Shown one piece after another: positions 45,664 through 54,068 of a DNA stretch of 64,000 bases. The notes beneath the pieces are model-generated. The model was given only the letters and a program-made list of their open reading frames with translations, had not been told where the DNA came from and did not search any database. The stretch is taken from positions 1 to 64,000 of the forward strand of contig CAIVVT010000301.1 in assembly GCA_903909435.1 (NCBI GenBank), read 5' to 3'. The translations under genes and the position numbers were made by a program. Each line of letters begins with the position of its first letter. Positions within the stretch are counted from its first letter, which is position 1. This DNA comes from an uncultured Acidobacteriia bacterium (GTDB taxonomy: Bacteria > Acidobacteriota > Terriglobia > Bryobacterales > Bryobacteraceae).

Positions 45664-46209
45664 TCAGCCGAGAACGGCTCGATTCCTGGCCTGAATGAGC
45701 TCCTGAACCGCTCGAATGGCCTCGCGAGCCAGCGCGTACCCGGGCGCCAATTGAAGCGCCTGCCGCTGGCACGCCCGCGCCAGGCTCAGATCGCCCAGTG
45801 CCAGGTAAGCCCGTCCCAGATTGAACCATGCATACTGCGGTGTGGCGTAGCGCTGGCACTTCAACGCTCTTTCCAATGGAGCGATAGCCCCTGAAAACTC
45901 GCCCTGATCCACTAGATAGGCGCCCAGGTCATTGTACGAATTGCCAAACGCCGGATCGATTTCGATGGCCGTTTTACACTCTTCGATCGCCTCGCCCAAC
46001 CTGCCCTGCAGGCGGTATGCCCTGGCGAGGTAGGTGTGCGCCTCCGCAGTGGGCTTGGTCTCAATCGACTTCTGGAACATCTCGACGGCTTCTTGGGTAA
46101 GACCCATCGACTGTAGGCGGTACGCGCTTTGGAACAGCTCGGCGGCCTGCCGGGCACGTTCTTCGGGCGTAGATTCTTGCGAGACGACTGCCGGTAATTG
46201 GTCTTGCAT
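45664..46209 (-). CDS. TPR-repeat protein
   Basis: 181 residues, start backed by GGGGGAG. Four to five tetratricopeptide repeats are visible: AAELFQSAYRLQSMGLTQEA, AHTYLARAYRLQGRLGEAIE, SYNDLGAYLVDQGEFSGAIA and AWFNLGRAYLALGDLSLARA. No signal peptide or catalytic domain, so it is a cytoplasmic scaffold or partner-binding protein. The partner is unknown. It is divergent from galU (43 bases between starts) and upstream of the ferredoxin gene. Confidence 0.9.
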   Translation of the reverse strand: MQDQLPAVVSQESTPEERARQAAELFQSAYRLQSMGLTQEAVEMFQKSIETKPTAEAHTYLARAYRLQGRLGEAIEECKTAIEIDPAFGNSYNDLGAYLVDQGEFSGAIAPLERALKCQRYATPQYAWFNLGRAYLALGDLSLARACQRQALQLAPGYALAREAIRAVQELIQARNRAVLG

Positions 46210-46252
46210 CGCTGACTCCCCCCTACAGAATTAGACGGCTACAATCGTGAAT

Positions 46253-47143
46253 ATGATTCCAAAGGTGCGCAAAGCAGTTTTCCCTGCCGCGGGTTTGGGT
46301 ACCAGGTTTCTCCCCGCGACCAAGGCGATGCCTAAGGAGATGCTGCCTTTGGTTGACAAACCGTTGATTCAATACGGCATCGAGGAATCTATCGCGTCCG
46401 GCCTGAATCAGATCGTGATCGTCACCGGGCGGGGCAAAGCGGCCATTGAGGACCACTTCGACGTCAGTTTCGAGCTGGAGAACTTGCTCGAAAAGCGCGG
46501 GAAAACCGAAGTACTAGCCCAACTTCGTGCCATCTCCGACATGATCGATGTCGCTTACGTCCGTCAGAAGGAAGCACTCGGGTTGGGGCATGCCGTGCTG
46601 CGCGCTAAGGAACTGATCGGTCCAGAGCCCTTCGCCGTGGTGCTTTCCGACGACGTGATCAAGTCGGAAGTGCCCTGCCTCGAACAGTTGATCCGCGTGT
46701 ACCAGTACTTCGGCACACCCGTCCTGGCGCTCATGGAAGTGCCCCCGGATCAGGCTAAGTTCTACGGTGTGGTCGATGCCGAGCCGGCCGAATTCAACGG
46801 TGCCGAAGGCGATGGGCGACTCTTCCGGATTCGCAATCTAGTCGAGAAACCGAAACCCGGAGATGCGCCCTCCAATCTGGCCATCGTCGGTCGATACATC
46901 CTGACGCCAGAGATCTTCGGAGCGCTGGAGGCCACCCAGCCCGGCAGCGGTGGTGAGATTCAACTCACAGACGGGCTCAAGCACCTGCTCCAGAGCCGTC
47001 CGATCTACGGGTACCGTTTTGAAGGTAAGCGCTACGATGCGGGCGACAAGCTCGGGTTCCTTAAGGCAACGGTGGAGTTTGCCCTCGACCGGCAGGATCT
47101 TGGCGCGGGCTTTGGCGACTACCTCAGGTCCCTGAAGTTCTAA
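46253..47143 (+). CDS. galU: UTP-glucose-1-phosphate uridylyltransferase
   Basis: 296 residues. GalU makes UDP-glucose from UTP and glucose-1-phosphate, feeding exopolysaccharide, trehalose and envelope sugars. The nucleotide-binding N-terminus KAVFPAAGLGTRFLPATKAM is exact for the family, followed by VDKPLIQYGIEESIASGLNQ, FAVVLSDDVI and NLVEKPKPGDAPSNLAIVGR. The frame opens at a GTG at 46247; ATG 46253 is preferred as the family start, although neither has a clear ribosome site. It may supply precursors for the export operon at the left end. Confidence 0.96.
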   Translation: MIPKVRKAVFPAAGLGTRFLPATKAMPKEMLPLVDKPLIQYGIEESIASGLNQIVIVTGRGKAAIEDHFDVSFELENLLEKRGKTEVLAQLRAISDMIDVAYVRQKEALGLGHAVLRAKELIGPEPFAVVLSDDVIKSEVPCLEQLIRVYQYFGTPVLALMEVPPDQAKFYGVVDAEPAEFNGAEGDGRLFRIRNLVEKPKPGDAPSNLAIVGRYILTPEIFGALEATQPGSGGEIQLTDGLKHLLQSRPIYGYRFEGKRYDAGDKLGFLKATVEFALDRQDLGAGFGDYLRSLKF

Positions 47144-47225
47144 GCCGGGGTGGAACTGAATTGACGCGTGGGCGCTGCAAAGTCCGTGCCTTCTTTTGGT
47201 TAATCTCCCACGGGCGGAGTTCCGC

Positions 47226-49004
47226 CTACTCCCACTCAATCGTGCCCGGCGGCTTGTGCGTCAAGTCGATCAGCACGGCATTCACGCCTTCCACTTCCAG
47301 CAATTCCCGGCACAGGCGTGCCAGCAAGTCCGGAGGTATCGGCACGGCCCGTGCCGTCATCCCGTCTACCGAGTGGATTGGCCGCAGCACCACCGAATCC
47401 GGCCACATGCCGGACCCCAGCGGAATCAGCACCACCGGAAACTGCCAGACGTGCTGCTCGAAGCCGCTCTCCAGGCACAACCGGCGGACGATTCCGTCGG
47501 CCCGCCGCAGACGTTCGAGGCGCACCGCGTCGATCCAGGAAGCGGTAGTCTTCCAACCCGAAATCGGGGTGTGCGAGGCGGCCAGAGCGACCACCCGATT
47601 GATGCCCTGAGTCCTGTTGATCAAGTGGCCCGCGCGCTCGTGAATTCCGGTGTCGGCCAGTCCTTCTTCCAGCACCAGCACGGGCCGGTAGCTCCGGGAA
47701 TCGCCCTGGACGCCCACGCTCTTAACGGGCGCCAGCCAACCCTCGTCGAGCCGTTCAACCGGCTCTTCCGTGTCCGAGCACAGGCAGCGGATGGCCAATC
47801 CCGGTCCCGGGAATGGATGGCGCTCGAGCAGAGCTTCTGGCAGCCCCATTTCCCGCCCCAGTTCACGCACCTCGTCCTTGTAGAGCAGGTGCAGCGGCTC
47901 GACAATCCTGTTCTCTGCGATCAGCTTCTGAATTCCCGCCACGCGATTGTGATGGGTCTTGATCAGGTCAGCCTTCGCCGTGCCCCCGGATTCGATCGTA
48001 TCGGGGTAGATCGTACCTTGCCCAAGAATCCAATTCTGGTCCAGGTAATGTCCGGATTCGAGGATCGCCTCCTGCACTGCAACGAAGCACTCGCCGATTA
48101 TATGGCGCTTCTGCTCAGGATCCGTTATTCCATGCAGCGCACCCAAGAACCGATCTTCGGCATGCTCGGCCGCGAAGATCTCCTTGCCGCGCGATTCGAA
48201 CATGTCCTTCACGAAATCGGTTTCGCCTTCGCGCATCAGCCCGGTATCGACGTAGAGCGCCCGCACCTTATCCGGCCCCAAGGCCTTCAGGCACAAGCTG
48301 AACGCGACTGTCGAATCGACGCCACCCGAGACGAAGAAGAAGATGTTGCGCCCCGCCGCGACCTGCCGTATCTCTTCTTCAATTCGAGCCGCCTGGGCTC
48401 GCGGACTCCAATCCCTCACGCAACCCGCAACACCAAACAGGAAATTGGAGAGGATCTCCATGCCGTGTTCGGTATGGACGACCTCGGGGTGGAACTGGAC
48501 TCCGTACAGGCGGCGGCTCTCATCGGCAATCGACGCGATCGGGCAGGTCTCAGTAGAAGCCACAACCTGGAAGCCCGGCGGCGCGGCGGTGACCGTGTCC
48601 CGGTGACTCATCCAAATCGAGAAACGGCCGGAAATGCCTTCAAATATAGGGGCTTGGCCGCCGATATCGACCCATGCCAGACCGTATTCTCCACGCTCGC
48701 CCGGGCTGACGGTACCACCCAGGTGCCACGCCATCAACTGCTGGCCGTAGCAGATGCCCAGCACGGCCGCGCCCAGATCGAAGATGGCGGGATCCACCTG
48801 AGGACTCCCAACCTCATAGACACTGGACGGCCCGCCGGAGATGACAATTCCCTGCACGCCCTTCAATAGGGCGGAATCCACCTCGCTTGGACGGATCTCA
48901 CAGTAAACGCCAAGTTCGCGGATCTTGCGCGTGATCAGGTGGCAGTATTGACCGCCGGTATCCAGTACGACGATCTGGGGATTCGGGCCCCGGGACGAGC
49001 TCAA
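47226..49004 (-). CDS. guaA: GMP synthase (glutamine-hydrolysing), long eukaryote-like form
   Basis: 592 residues against about 510-525 in E. coli. The class I amidotransferase has nucleophile Cys85 (LGICYGQQL) and FHPEVVHT. The ATP pyrophosphatase has the P-loop FVSGGVDSTV and YPDTIESGG. The C-terminal dimerisation part is extended: a first block PVKSVGVQGDSRSYRPVLV followed by TQGINRVV, then a second block FPVVLIPLGSGMW with VVLRPIHSVDGMTARAV, ending KPPGTIEWE. This two-block layout resembles eukaryotic GMPS rather than the E. coli enzyme. The start is a TTG at 49004, 9 bases after the protease stop, with only GAGGT 11 bases upstream. It converts XMP to GMP. Confidence 0.95.
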   Translation of the reverse strand: MSSSRGPNPQIVVLDTGGQYCHLITRKIRELGVYCEIRPSEVDSALLKGVQGIVISGGPSSVYEVGSPQVDPAIFDLGAAVLGICYGQQLMAWHLGGTVSPGERGEYGLAWVDIGGQAPIFEGISGRFSIWMSHRDTVTAAPPGFQVVASTETCPIASIADESRRLYGVQFHPEVVHTEHGMEILSNFLFGVAGCVRDWSPRAQAARIEEEIRQVAAGRNIFFFVSGGVDSTVAFSLCLKALGPDKVRALYVDTGLMREGETDFVKDMFESRGKEIFAAEHAEDRFLGALHGITDPEQKRHIIGECFVAVQEAILESGHYLDQNWILGQGTIYPDTIESGGTAKADLIKTHHNRVAGIQKLIAENRIVEPLHLLYKDEVRELGREMGLPEALLERHPFPGPGLAIRCLCSDTEEPVERLDEGWLAPVKSVGVQGDSRSYRPVLVLEEGLADTGIHERAGHLINRTQGINRVVALAASHTPISGWKTTASWIDAVRLERLRRADGIVRRLCLESGFEQHVWQFPVVLIPLGSGMWPDSVVLRPIHSVDGMTARAVPIPPDLLARLCRELLEVEGVNAVLIDLTHKPPGTIEWE

Positions 49005-49013
49005 TGGGTTGAA

Positions 49014-50618
49014 TTACCTCTTACCCAATTGCACCATCTGCTTCCGTGCGCTGTCGAGCAGGTTCTTCGCTTTCGGCAGAGAGTCGAGAGCTTTCAGCAC
49101 CGATGGGTCGGTCTCGGTAGCGTAGCGGTTCGCTTCGTCCAGCCCGCGCGCCGTCAGTAGCGCCTCGCGCTTCAGCTGGACGCGGATCCAATCTTGCTGG
49201 GTGCCCCAGTCGGCTTCCGTGAACACAAAATTGTTCTTCAGGAGGAAGGAGTGGAAGTCGGCCAGCATCGACTCGTCGGGCGACCAGTCCTTAGGCAGCT
49301 TCGCGTCGTGGCTCCCGAAGTACTTTGGCAGGTAGTCGCGGAACGCCTGGTGCCGAATCAGGTCGATCTGGAAAGGCTTGTATTCCACCACGAATTTCTC
49401 GTCGGGGGTGATGCCGTTGCCGCCGTAAACCGTACGGCCGTTGTCGGTCATCTTGACGTCCTGGGTACTCTTCTTTTCCGTATCGCGGTGGAAGTAGTAG
49501 TCGTAGAACGAGCCACTGGAGTAGTCGCGCTGAATCAGCCGGCCGCTCGGCGTGTAGTACTTGGCAGTCGTCAGCGCCAGCCCGGCGGATTCTCCCAGCG
49601 GGAACACCGTCTGTACCAGGCCCTTGCCGAAGGTGTTGTCGCCCAACACCCAGCCACGGTCATGATCCTGCAGCGCGCCGGTGACAATCTCGGCGGCCGA
49701 TGCGCTGCCGCGGCTCACCAGCACGACGATCGGGTAATCGCGGCTCGAACTGCCATTCGTAGCGGTATACGGCTTCTCCTGGGAACTCCTGCCACGGTGA
49801 CTGACCACCGTCTGGCCGCGCTTCAAGAAATGGCCCGCAACCGCGACGCCCTCGTTCAAGAGCCCGCCCGGGTTGTCGCGCAGGTCGAGGATCAGGCCCT
49901 TCAGCGAGGCTTCGCCCATGTTGTTCATGGCCTCGTCCAACTCGCGAGAAGTGGTCTCGTTGAACGACTCGATGTGGACGTAGGCGACTCCGGGCCTGAT
50001 AAAGAAGGCTGTCGGAACGCTCGGGCGATTGATCGCCGCGCGAATCAGGTTAAAAATCAGGGGTTCGGCTTTGCCTTCGCGCGAGATCTTAATCTGGACT
50101 GGCGTACCCTTGGGACCCTTCAGCAGATCGGCAACGTCTGACGTGGTCAGGCCGTCGGCGCTCTTGTCGTTGACCTCCAGGATGATGTCGCCAGGGCGCA
50201 AACCAGCGTTGAATGATGGGCTTCCCGGAAAAGGTGCAACCACCACGGTGTGCCCACCGCGCGCCTGAACCGTCATGCCGACGCCGTAATAGCGTCCTCT
50301 CTGGTCCTCACGCAGCTTGGCGAACTCCTTGGGATCGAAGAAGCTGGAATGCGGATCGAGCGTCCGCAGCATGCCCGGAATCGCACCATTGTAAATCGAT
50401 TTGTCCGCACTCACCTTCTCGGCCGCATTCTCTTCGGCCAGCCGGTAGATGGACGTCAACAATTTCAATCCCGAGTCGAGTTCTGCCTCGCCAGCCGCAA
50501 TGGAGGCAGGGGACGAAGACGCACTCGCCGAGGAATTAGGCCCGATAGAACCCGACAGCAAGGCGCAAAGCGCTATGAATAGCGCTGAGTAGGCGAATGG
50601 TTTGATCTGCCGAGCCAT
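49014..50618 (-). CDS. S41 C-terminal processing peptidase (CtpA-like)
   Basis: 534 residues. A signal or anchor segment (FAYSALFIALCALLSGSIG) is followed by a PDZ domain (about 110-200, GRYYGVGMTVQARGGHTVVV) and the S41 protease core: RGSASAAEI with Ser307 and DNTFGKGLVQ with Lys332. The 25-residue Ser-Lys spacing is that of the Prc/CtpA catalytic dyad. It degrades or trims periplasmic proteins from their C-termini. The start has GGAGG 7 bases upstream and TATAAT further up. guaA follows after 9 bases and is probably translated from the same mRNA. Confidence 0.93.
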   Translation of the reverse strand: MARQIKPFAYSALFIALCALLSGSIGPNSSASASSSPASIAAGEAELDSGLKLLTSIYRLAEENAAEKVSADKSIYNGAIPGMLRTLDPHSSFFDPKEFAKLREDQRGRYYGVGMTVQARGGHTVVVAPFPGSPSFNAGLRPGDIILEVNDKSADGLTTSDVADLLKGPKGTPVQIKISREGKAEPLIFNLIRAAINRPSVPTAFFIRPGVAYVHIESFNETTSRELDEAMNNMGEASLKGLILDLRDNPGGLLNEGVAVAGHFLKRGQTVVSHRGRSSQEKPYTATNGSSSRDYPIVVLVSRGSASAAEIVTGALQDHDRGWVLGDNTFGKGLVQTVFPLGESAGLALTTAKYYTPSGRLIQRDYSSGSFYDYYFHRDTEKKSTQDVKMTDNGRTVYGGNGITPDEKFVVEYKPFQIDLIRHQAFRDYLPKYFGSHDAKLPKDWSPDESMLADFHSFLLKNNFVFTEADWGTQQDWIRVQLKREALLTARGLDEANRYATETDPSVLKALDSLPKAKNLLDSARKQMVQLGKR

Positions 50619-50636
50619 CGGTGAACCTCCAGAATT

Positions 50637-50676
50637 AACTCTAATTATAGCTTAAGGCCCGGGCATCACCCGGGCC
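50637..50676 (-). promoter_or_regulatory. Promoter -10 with an adjoining strong palindrome before the S41 peptidase gene
   Basis: GGCCCGGG, loop CATCA, CCCGGGCC (50656-50676) is an exact 8-bp stem, extending to 13 bp with one mismatch. On the minus strand it is followed by an exact TATAAT (50644-50649 region) leading to the peptidase GGAGG and ATG. The palindrome occupies the expected -35 region. It may be a repressor or activator site, or a terminator for the MerR gene upstream (no T-run is present). Confidence 0.45.
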
Positions 50677-50748
50677 GTAAGCTTACTAGACCTAATTAGT
50701 CAGACGCAGTCATGCCGCCGAAGTTTCAAAACTCGGAATAGGGAGGAT

Positions 50749-51264
50749 TCAGAATGCCCGGGCCTTCCTTGGCGCCGCCACAGCCGCGCCAACCGTCGAC
50801 TCGCTCTTGACCGGCTTTTTGGGGGTCAGCGTCAGGCGCCGGACCTGATCCGAGACGCCAACCACAAACATGGCCTGCTTGGCGCTTTTCAAAATGTCCA
50901 CGATACGCTCGCGATCCTGCTCCATGTGAATCGTCTTGCCGTCGGTCAGCAGGTGCAAGTCGCTCTCCGGATCCAGCATCTCTTCGAGCCGCTTCGCCAT
51001 CTCGCGCTGCAGGAAGCGCAGCACACGCCGGATCTTCTGCAGCGAGAAGCCCTTCTTGCGCAGTTCGGCGATCACGCTGACTTCAACCACTTCCTGGAGT
51101 GCGTAAATCCGGCGGTGCCCTTCGTGGCGTGGGGAAACCACCTTTTGCTCGTCCCACCACTGCAACTGACGCAGGCTCACATTCGAGAGCCGGCTTACAT
51201 CCGTCGACGAGAAGATGTTCTCTTCGGCTACGGTGCCACCATCAACTCGTTTTGTTTTGAACAT
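50749..51264 (-). CDS. MerR-family transcriptional regulator
   Basis: 171 residues. The start at 51264 has a GAGGAAAAG ribosome site; the longer open frame upstream is not needed. The MerR winged helix is clear: FSSTDVSRLSNVSLRQLQWW, PRHEGHRRIYALQEVVEVSV, then helix IAELRKKGFSLQKIRRVLRF. The C-terminal 70 residues have no recognisable metal-binding cysteines, so the effector is not a thiolate-bound metal; the tail is basic and Ala-rich. The target is unknown; the adjacent protease promoter with its palindrome is a candidate. Confidence 0.9.
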   Translation of the reverse strand: MFKTKRVDGGTVAEENIFSSTDVSRLSNVSLRQLQWWDEQKVVSPRHEGHRRIYALQEVVEVSVIAELRKKGFSLQKIRRVLRFLQREMAKRLEEMLDPESDLHLLTDGKTIHMEQDRERIVDILKSAKQAMFVVGVSDQVRRLTLTPKKPVKSESTVGAAVAAPRKARAF

Positions 51265-51392
51265 CTTTTCCTCGTTGTGTTCAGGAGTACCGACAAGGTG
51301 ATTCTTTCGGAAGCACAAAAAGGAGTCAATACGCAAAATCTAGCGCTATTCCAAGCAGCACCCATACATTTTGTGGCACACAGGACGTAAAA

Positions 51393-51638
51393 CTAACTTC
51401 TGCCCCCGCCCACAAACTCCACAATCTCGATGTTTGCGTACGCTTCAACGCTGGTAGAATCCCACTTCGCCTTGCCTACAATTGTGCGGTTCAATTCGAC
51501 AGCCACGCGCTGCGGATCCAGTTCCAAGTGCAAAAGCATCTGCCGGACATTCAAGCCGGCTGGCATCTGCCGCTTTTCTCCATTTACCGCTACTTCAATT
51601 CGGAGTTCCATGTCTGAGTTAAATTGTTGGTTTGACAC
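51393..51638 (-). CDS. thiS: ThiS/MoaD-like sulfur carrier with two residues after the diglycine
   Basis: 81 residues from the GTG at 51638 (71 if the ATG at 51611 is used). The ubiquitin-like ThiS fold is evident: [40 protein letters not shown] and the ending [10 protein letters not shown]. ThiS is adenylated and thiocarboxylated on a C-terminal glycine to donate sulfur for the thiazole of thiamine. Here the codons GGC GGG GGC are followed by Arg-Ser and then TAG, so the diglycine is not C-terminal. No thiG, thiF or thiO is nearby; the promoter is divergent from the nuo operon. Confidence 0.85.
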   Translation of the reverse strand: MSNQQFNSDMELRIEVAVNGEKRQMPAGLNVRQMLLHLELDPQRVAVELNRTIVGKAKWDSTSVEAYANIEIVEFVGGGRS

Positions 51639-51661
51639 TCTTCTACGGCCATCATTATAGT
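51632..51661 (+). promoter_or_regulatory. Sigma70-type promoter of the nuo operon
   Basis: TTGACA (51632-51637) and TATAGT (51656-51661) with an 18-base spacer lie 34 bases before the nuoA ATG. The -35 is exact and the -10 differs from TATAAT by one base. The -35 overlaps the first codons of the divergent thiS gene. A second TTGACACT copy occurs at 51681 without a matching -10. Confidence 0.65.
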
Positions 51662-51694
51662 GAAGTTTACTCGCCCGGTCTTGACACTACACCC

Positions 51695-52099
51695 ATGCCT
51701 AATCAGCTTGCACCCGCAGAGGTTTGGTTCCCCATCCTGACCCAGGTCGTCTTCGCCGTGGTGATGGCCGTGGCTCTGGTCGGCGTCGGCTTGGCCCTTG
51801 GCAAACGGGTCAAGAATAAGGTGAAGGACTCGCCCTACGAATGCGGCATTACGCCTGTCGGCAGTGCCCGCAATCGCTTCAGCGTCAAATTCTACCTCGT
51901 GGCGATGTTGTTCATCCTATTCGATATTGAAGCCATTTTCCTGTATCCTTGGGCGGTTGTTTACCGTGAACTGAAGTTGTTCGCGTTCTTCGAAATGCTC
52001 CTCTTCATGGCGCTGGTGTTGGTGGGCTTCTTCTACATCTGGAAGAAGGGTGTGCTCGATTGGGCCGTGGACGAGACATCGGACGAAAAGATCCAGTAA
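51695..52099 (+). CDS. nuoA: NADH:quinone oxidoreductase subunit A
   Basis: 134 residues with three membrane helices. The family signature [20 protein letters not shown] and the acidic residues in [13 protein letters not shown], which line the quinone entry region of complex I, are present. The frame is open upstream, but the ATG at 51695 gives the usual N-terminus. It opens the nuo operon. The next gene, only 10 bases on, is nuoC, where nuoB is normally found. Confidence 0.95.
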   Translation: MPNQLAPAEVWFPILTQVVFAVVMAVALVGVGLALGKRVKNKVKDSPYECGITPVGSARNRFSVKFYLVAMLFILFDIEAIFLYPWAVVYRELKLFAFFEMLLFMALVLVGFFYIWKKGVLDWAVDETSDEKIQ

Positions 52100-52109
52100 G
52101 GACGAGATC

Positions 52110-52598
52110 ATGCTTCCCGAGCCAATGCAGTCCCTCCCCGTGCCGGCCGCCCTGGAAGCCTGGGATCCGCACGCCATCCTGAACGCCAGTCTGGACCTGG
52201 GCGAAACGCTGCTCTGGATCAGCCCGGGGAAGATCGTATCCGTCTGCAAGGAACTCAGAGACAACCAGGGGTTTGAGCGGATTTGTGGAGTCAGCGCGAT
52301 TGACCGCTACCCGTTGGAGCCGCGCTTCGAGGTGGTCTATTTCGTCCATTCGGTTTCTCGCAACATCCGCCTGAAGCTGAAGGTGGCCTTGCCCGGGACG
52401 GCCCCGGCAGTGGAAAGCGTGACCTGCGTCTGGGAAGGGGCAAATTGGTACGAGCGGGAAGCCTTCGATCTCTTTGGAATTCGCTTTGAAGGCCACCCGA
52501 ATCTGAAGCGGATTATGATGCCCGAGGGTTGGGAAGGCCACCCGCTGCGCAGGGATTTCCCCACGCACGGCCACAAGTACAGCTATCAGAACGAGTAG
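52110..52598 (+). CDS. nuoC: NADH:quinone oxidoreductase subunit C (30 kDa)
   Basis: 162 residues, AAGGA ribosome site 8 bases upstream. The 30-kDa signature is complete: WEGANWYEREAFDLFGIRFE, GHPNLKRIMMPEGWEGHPLR. It is a separate protein, not fused to nuoB or nuoD. It belongs to the peripheral arm next to the quinone site. It follows nuoA directly. Confidence 0.96.
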   Translation: MLPEPMQSLPVPAALEAWDPHAILNASLDLGETLLWISPGKIVSVCKELRDNQGFERICGVSAIDRYPLEPRFEVVYFVHSVSRNIRLKLKVALPGTAPAVESVTCVWEGANWYEREAFDLFGIRFEGHPNLKRIMMPEGWEGHPLRRDFPTHGHKYSYQNE

Positions 52599-52633
52599 GT
52601 CCTGGCAGGGCCAAGCTGGGCAACGAGGGGAAA

Positions 52634-53875
52634 ATGAGCGTTCCGGACATCACCACATCGGCCACCCTGGATCAGGCACTGAATCCAGCGCAACCGGACG
52701 GCGAGACCACGACCCGCCGCATGACCCTGAACATGGGCCCGCAGCACCCGTCCACGCACGGCGTGCTGCGCATCCTGCTGGAACTCGACGGCGAGACCAT
52801 CACCAAGGCGGAGCCGGACATTGGCTTCCTCCACACCGGCATAGAAAAGCAGGCCGAGGCCCTGAACTGGCAGCAGGTGGTCACGCTGACCGACCGCATG
52901 GACTACCTGGCCAACCTGTCGAATAACCTGGCCTACGCGCTCCCAGTCGAGAAGCTGCTCCAGATTGAAATCCCAGATAAGGCGCAGTGGCTGCGCGTTT
53001 TGTTAGTCGAGTTGACGCGCATCAACAGCCATCTGGTCTGGCTCGGCACGCACGCCCTCGACCTCGGCGCGATGACCGTTTTCTTTTACTGCTTCCGCGA
53101 GCGTGAAGACATCCTGCGCATTTTCGAAATGTTCTCCGGTCAGCGCCTGATGACCTCCTACATCCGCATCGGCGGGCTGGCTCTCGAGCCTCCGCGCGGC
53201 TGGCAGCAGGCCGTCAAGAAGTTCAACGACGCGCTGCCGTCGCGCATCGACGAGTACGAAGAACTGCTCAATCTGAACCCGATTTTCCTCCGTCGCGTGC
53301 AGGGTGTGGGCGTACTACCGCTTGAGAAACTGCTGGCGCTGAGCGTCACCGGGCCACTTATCCGTGCGGCCGGGCTCAAATGGGACGTTCGCAAGTCGGA
53401 GCCGTATTCCAGCTACGAGAAATTCGACTTCGACATTCCGGTCTATACCGAGAGCGACGTCTGGGCCCGGTACCGCGTGCGCATGGAGGAGATGCGCCAG
53501 AGCCAGCGCATAGTAAAGCAGGCGCTCGAAGGGATGCCCGAGGGGCCCTGGAAGGCCGATGCTCCCAAGGTGGTCCTGCCTGACCGCGAAAAAATGAAGA
53601 CCCAGATGGAGGCCCTCATTTACCACTTCAAAATCGTAACCGAAGGTTTCCGCGTCCCGGCCGGCGAGGCGTTCGTGCCCACTGAATCGCCGCGGGGTGA
53701 GATCGGGTTCTTCGTGGTCAGCGATGGAACCTCCAAACCCTTGCGCGTCTTTATGCGCACGCCGAGCTTTGGCAACCTCCAGGCGCTTCCCGCCCTGTTC
53801 GAGGGCAACCTGGTGGCCAACTCGATCGCGGCGCTGGGCAGCCTGGACTTCATGTTGGGCGACGTGGACCGGTAA
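52634..53875 (+). CDS. nuoD: NADH:quinone oxidoreductase subunit D (49 kDa)
   Basis: 413 residues, start at 52634 after GAGGGG. The N-terminal quinone-site loop LNMGPQHPSTHGVLRILLEL is exact for the family; YLANLSNNLAYALPVE, RINSHLVWLGTHALDLGAMT and the end GSLDFMLGDVDR are standard. It forms the quinone pocket with NuoB, which is not encoded in this operon. A 193-base gap, the largest in the operon, follows before nuoE and contains no convincing gene. Confidence 0.97.
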   Translation: MSVPDITTSATLDQALNPAQPDGETTTRRMTLNMGPQHPSTHGVLRILLELDGETITKAEPDIGFLHTGIEKQAEALNWQQVVTLTDRMDYLANLSNNLAYALPVEKLLQIEIPDKAQWLRVLLVELTRINSHLVWLGTHALDLGAMTVFFYCFREREDILRIFEMFSGQRLMTSYIRIGGLALEPPRGWQQAVKKFNDALPSRIDEYEELLNLNPIFLRRVQGVGVLPLEKLLALSVTGPLIRAAGLKWDVRKSEPYSSYEKFDFDIPVYTESDVWARYRVRMEEMRQSQRIVKQALEGMPEGPWKADAPKVVLPDREKMKTQMEALIYHFKIVTEGFRVPAGEAFVPTESPRGEIGFFVVSDGTSKPLRVFMRTPSFGNLQALPALFEGNLVANSIAALGSLDFMLGDVDR

Positions 53876-54068
53876 AGCGTGGCGATGACATTGCAGAAAC
53901 AAGCCAGCCCAACAACTCGCGCGGCGAACCCGTGCGTCGATGGAATTCCCGGGCACAGAGCCGCGAACCGCAGAGCGTGGCCAACTCCGCAATCAAGCTC
54001 AAAACGCCTCGTCCGCAATTTCGTTCCGGCCCGTTCTTTGGAGTCCATTTTCGTTTGGTAGTGAACTC

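Noticed and set aside
47213-47226. GGCGG-AGTT-CCGCC hairpin between galU and guaA as a terminator
   Set aside because: Only a 5-bp stem, touching the guaA stop codon, without a T-run in either direction.
53879-54061. 60-codon ORF between nuoD and nuoE
   Set aside because: No ribosome site, composition unlike a protein, and it does not resemble NuoB or any accessory subunit.
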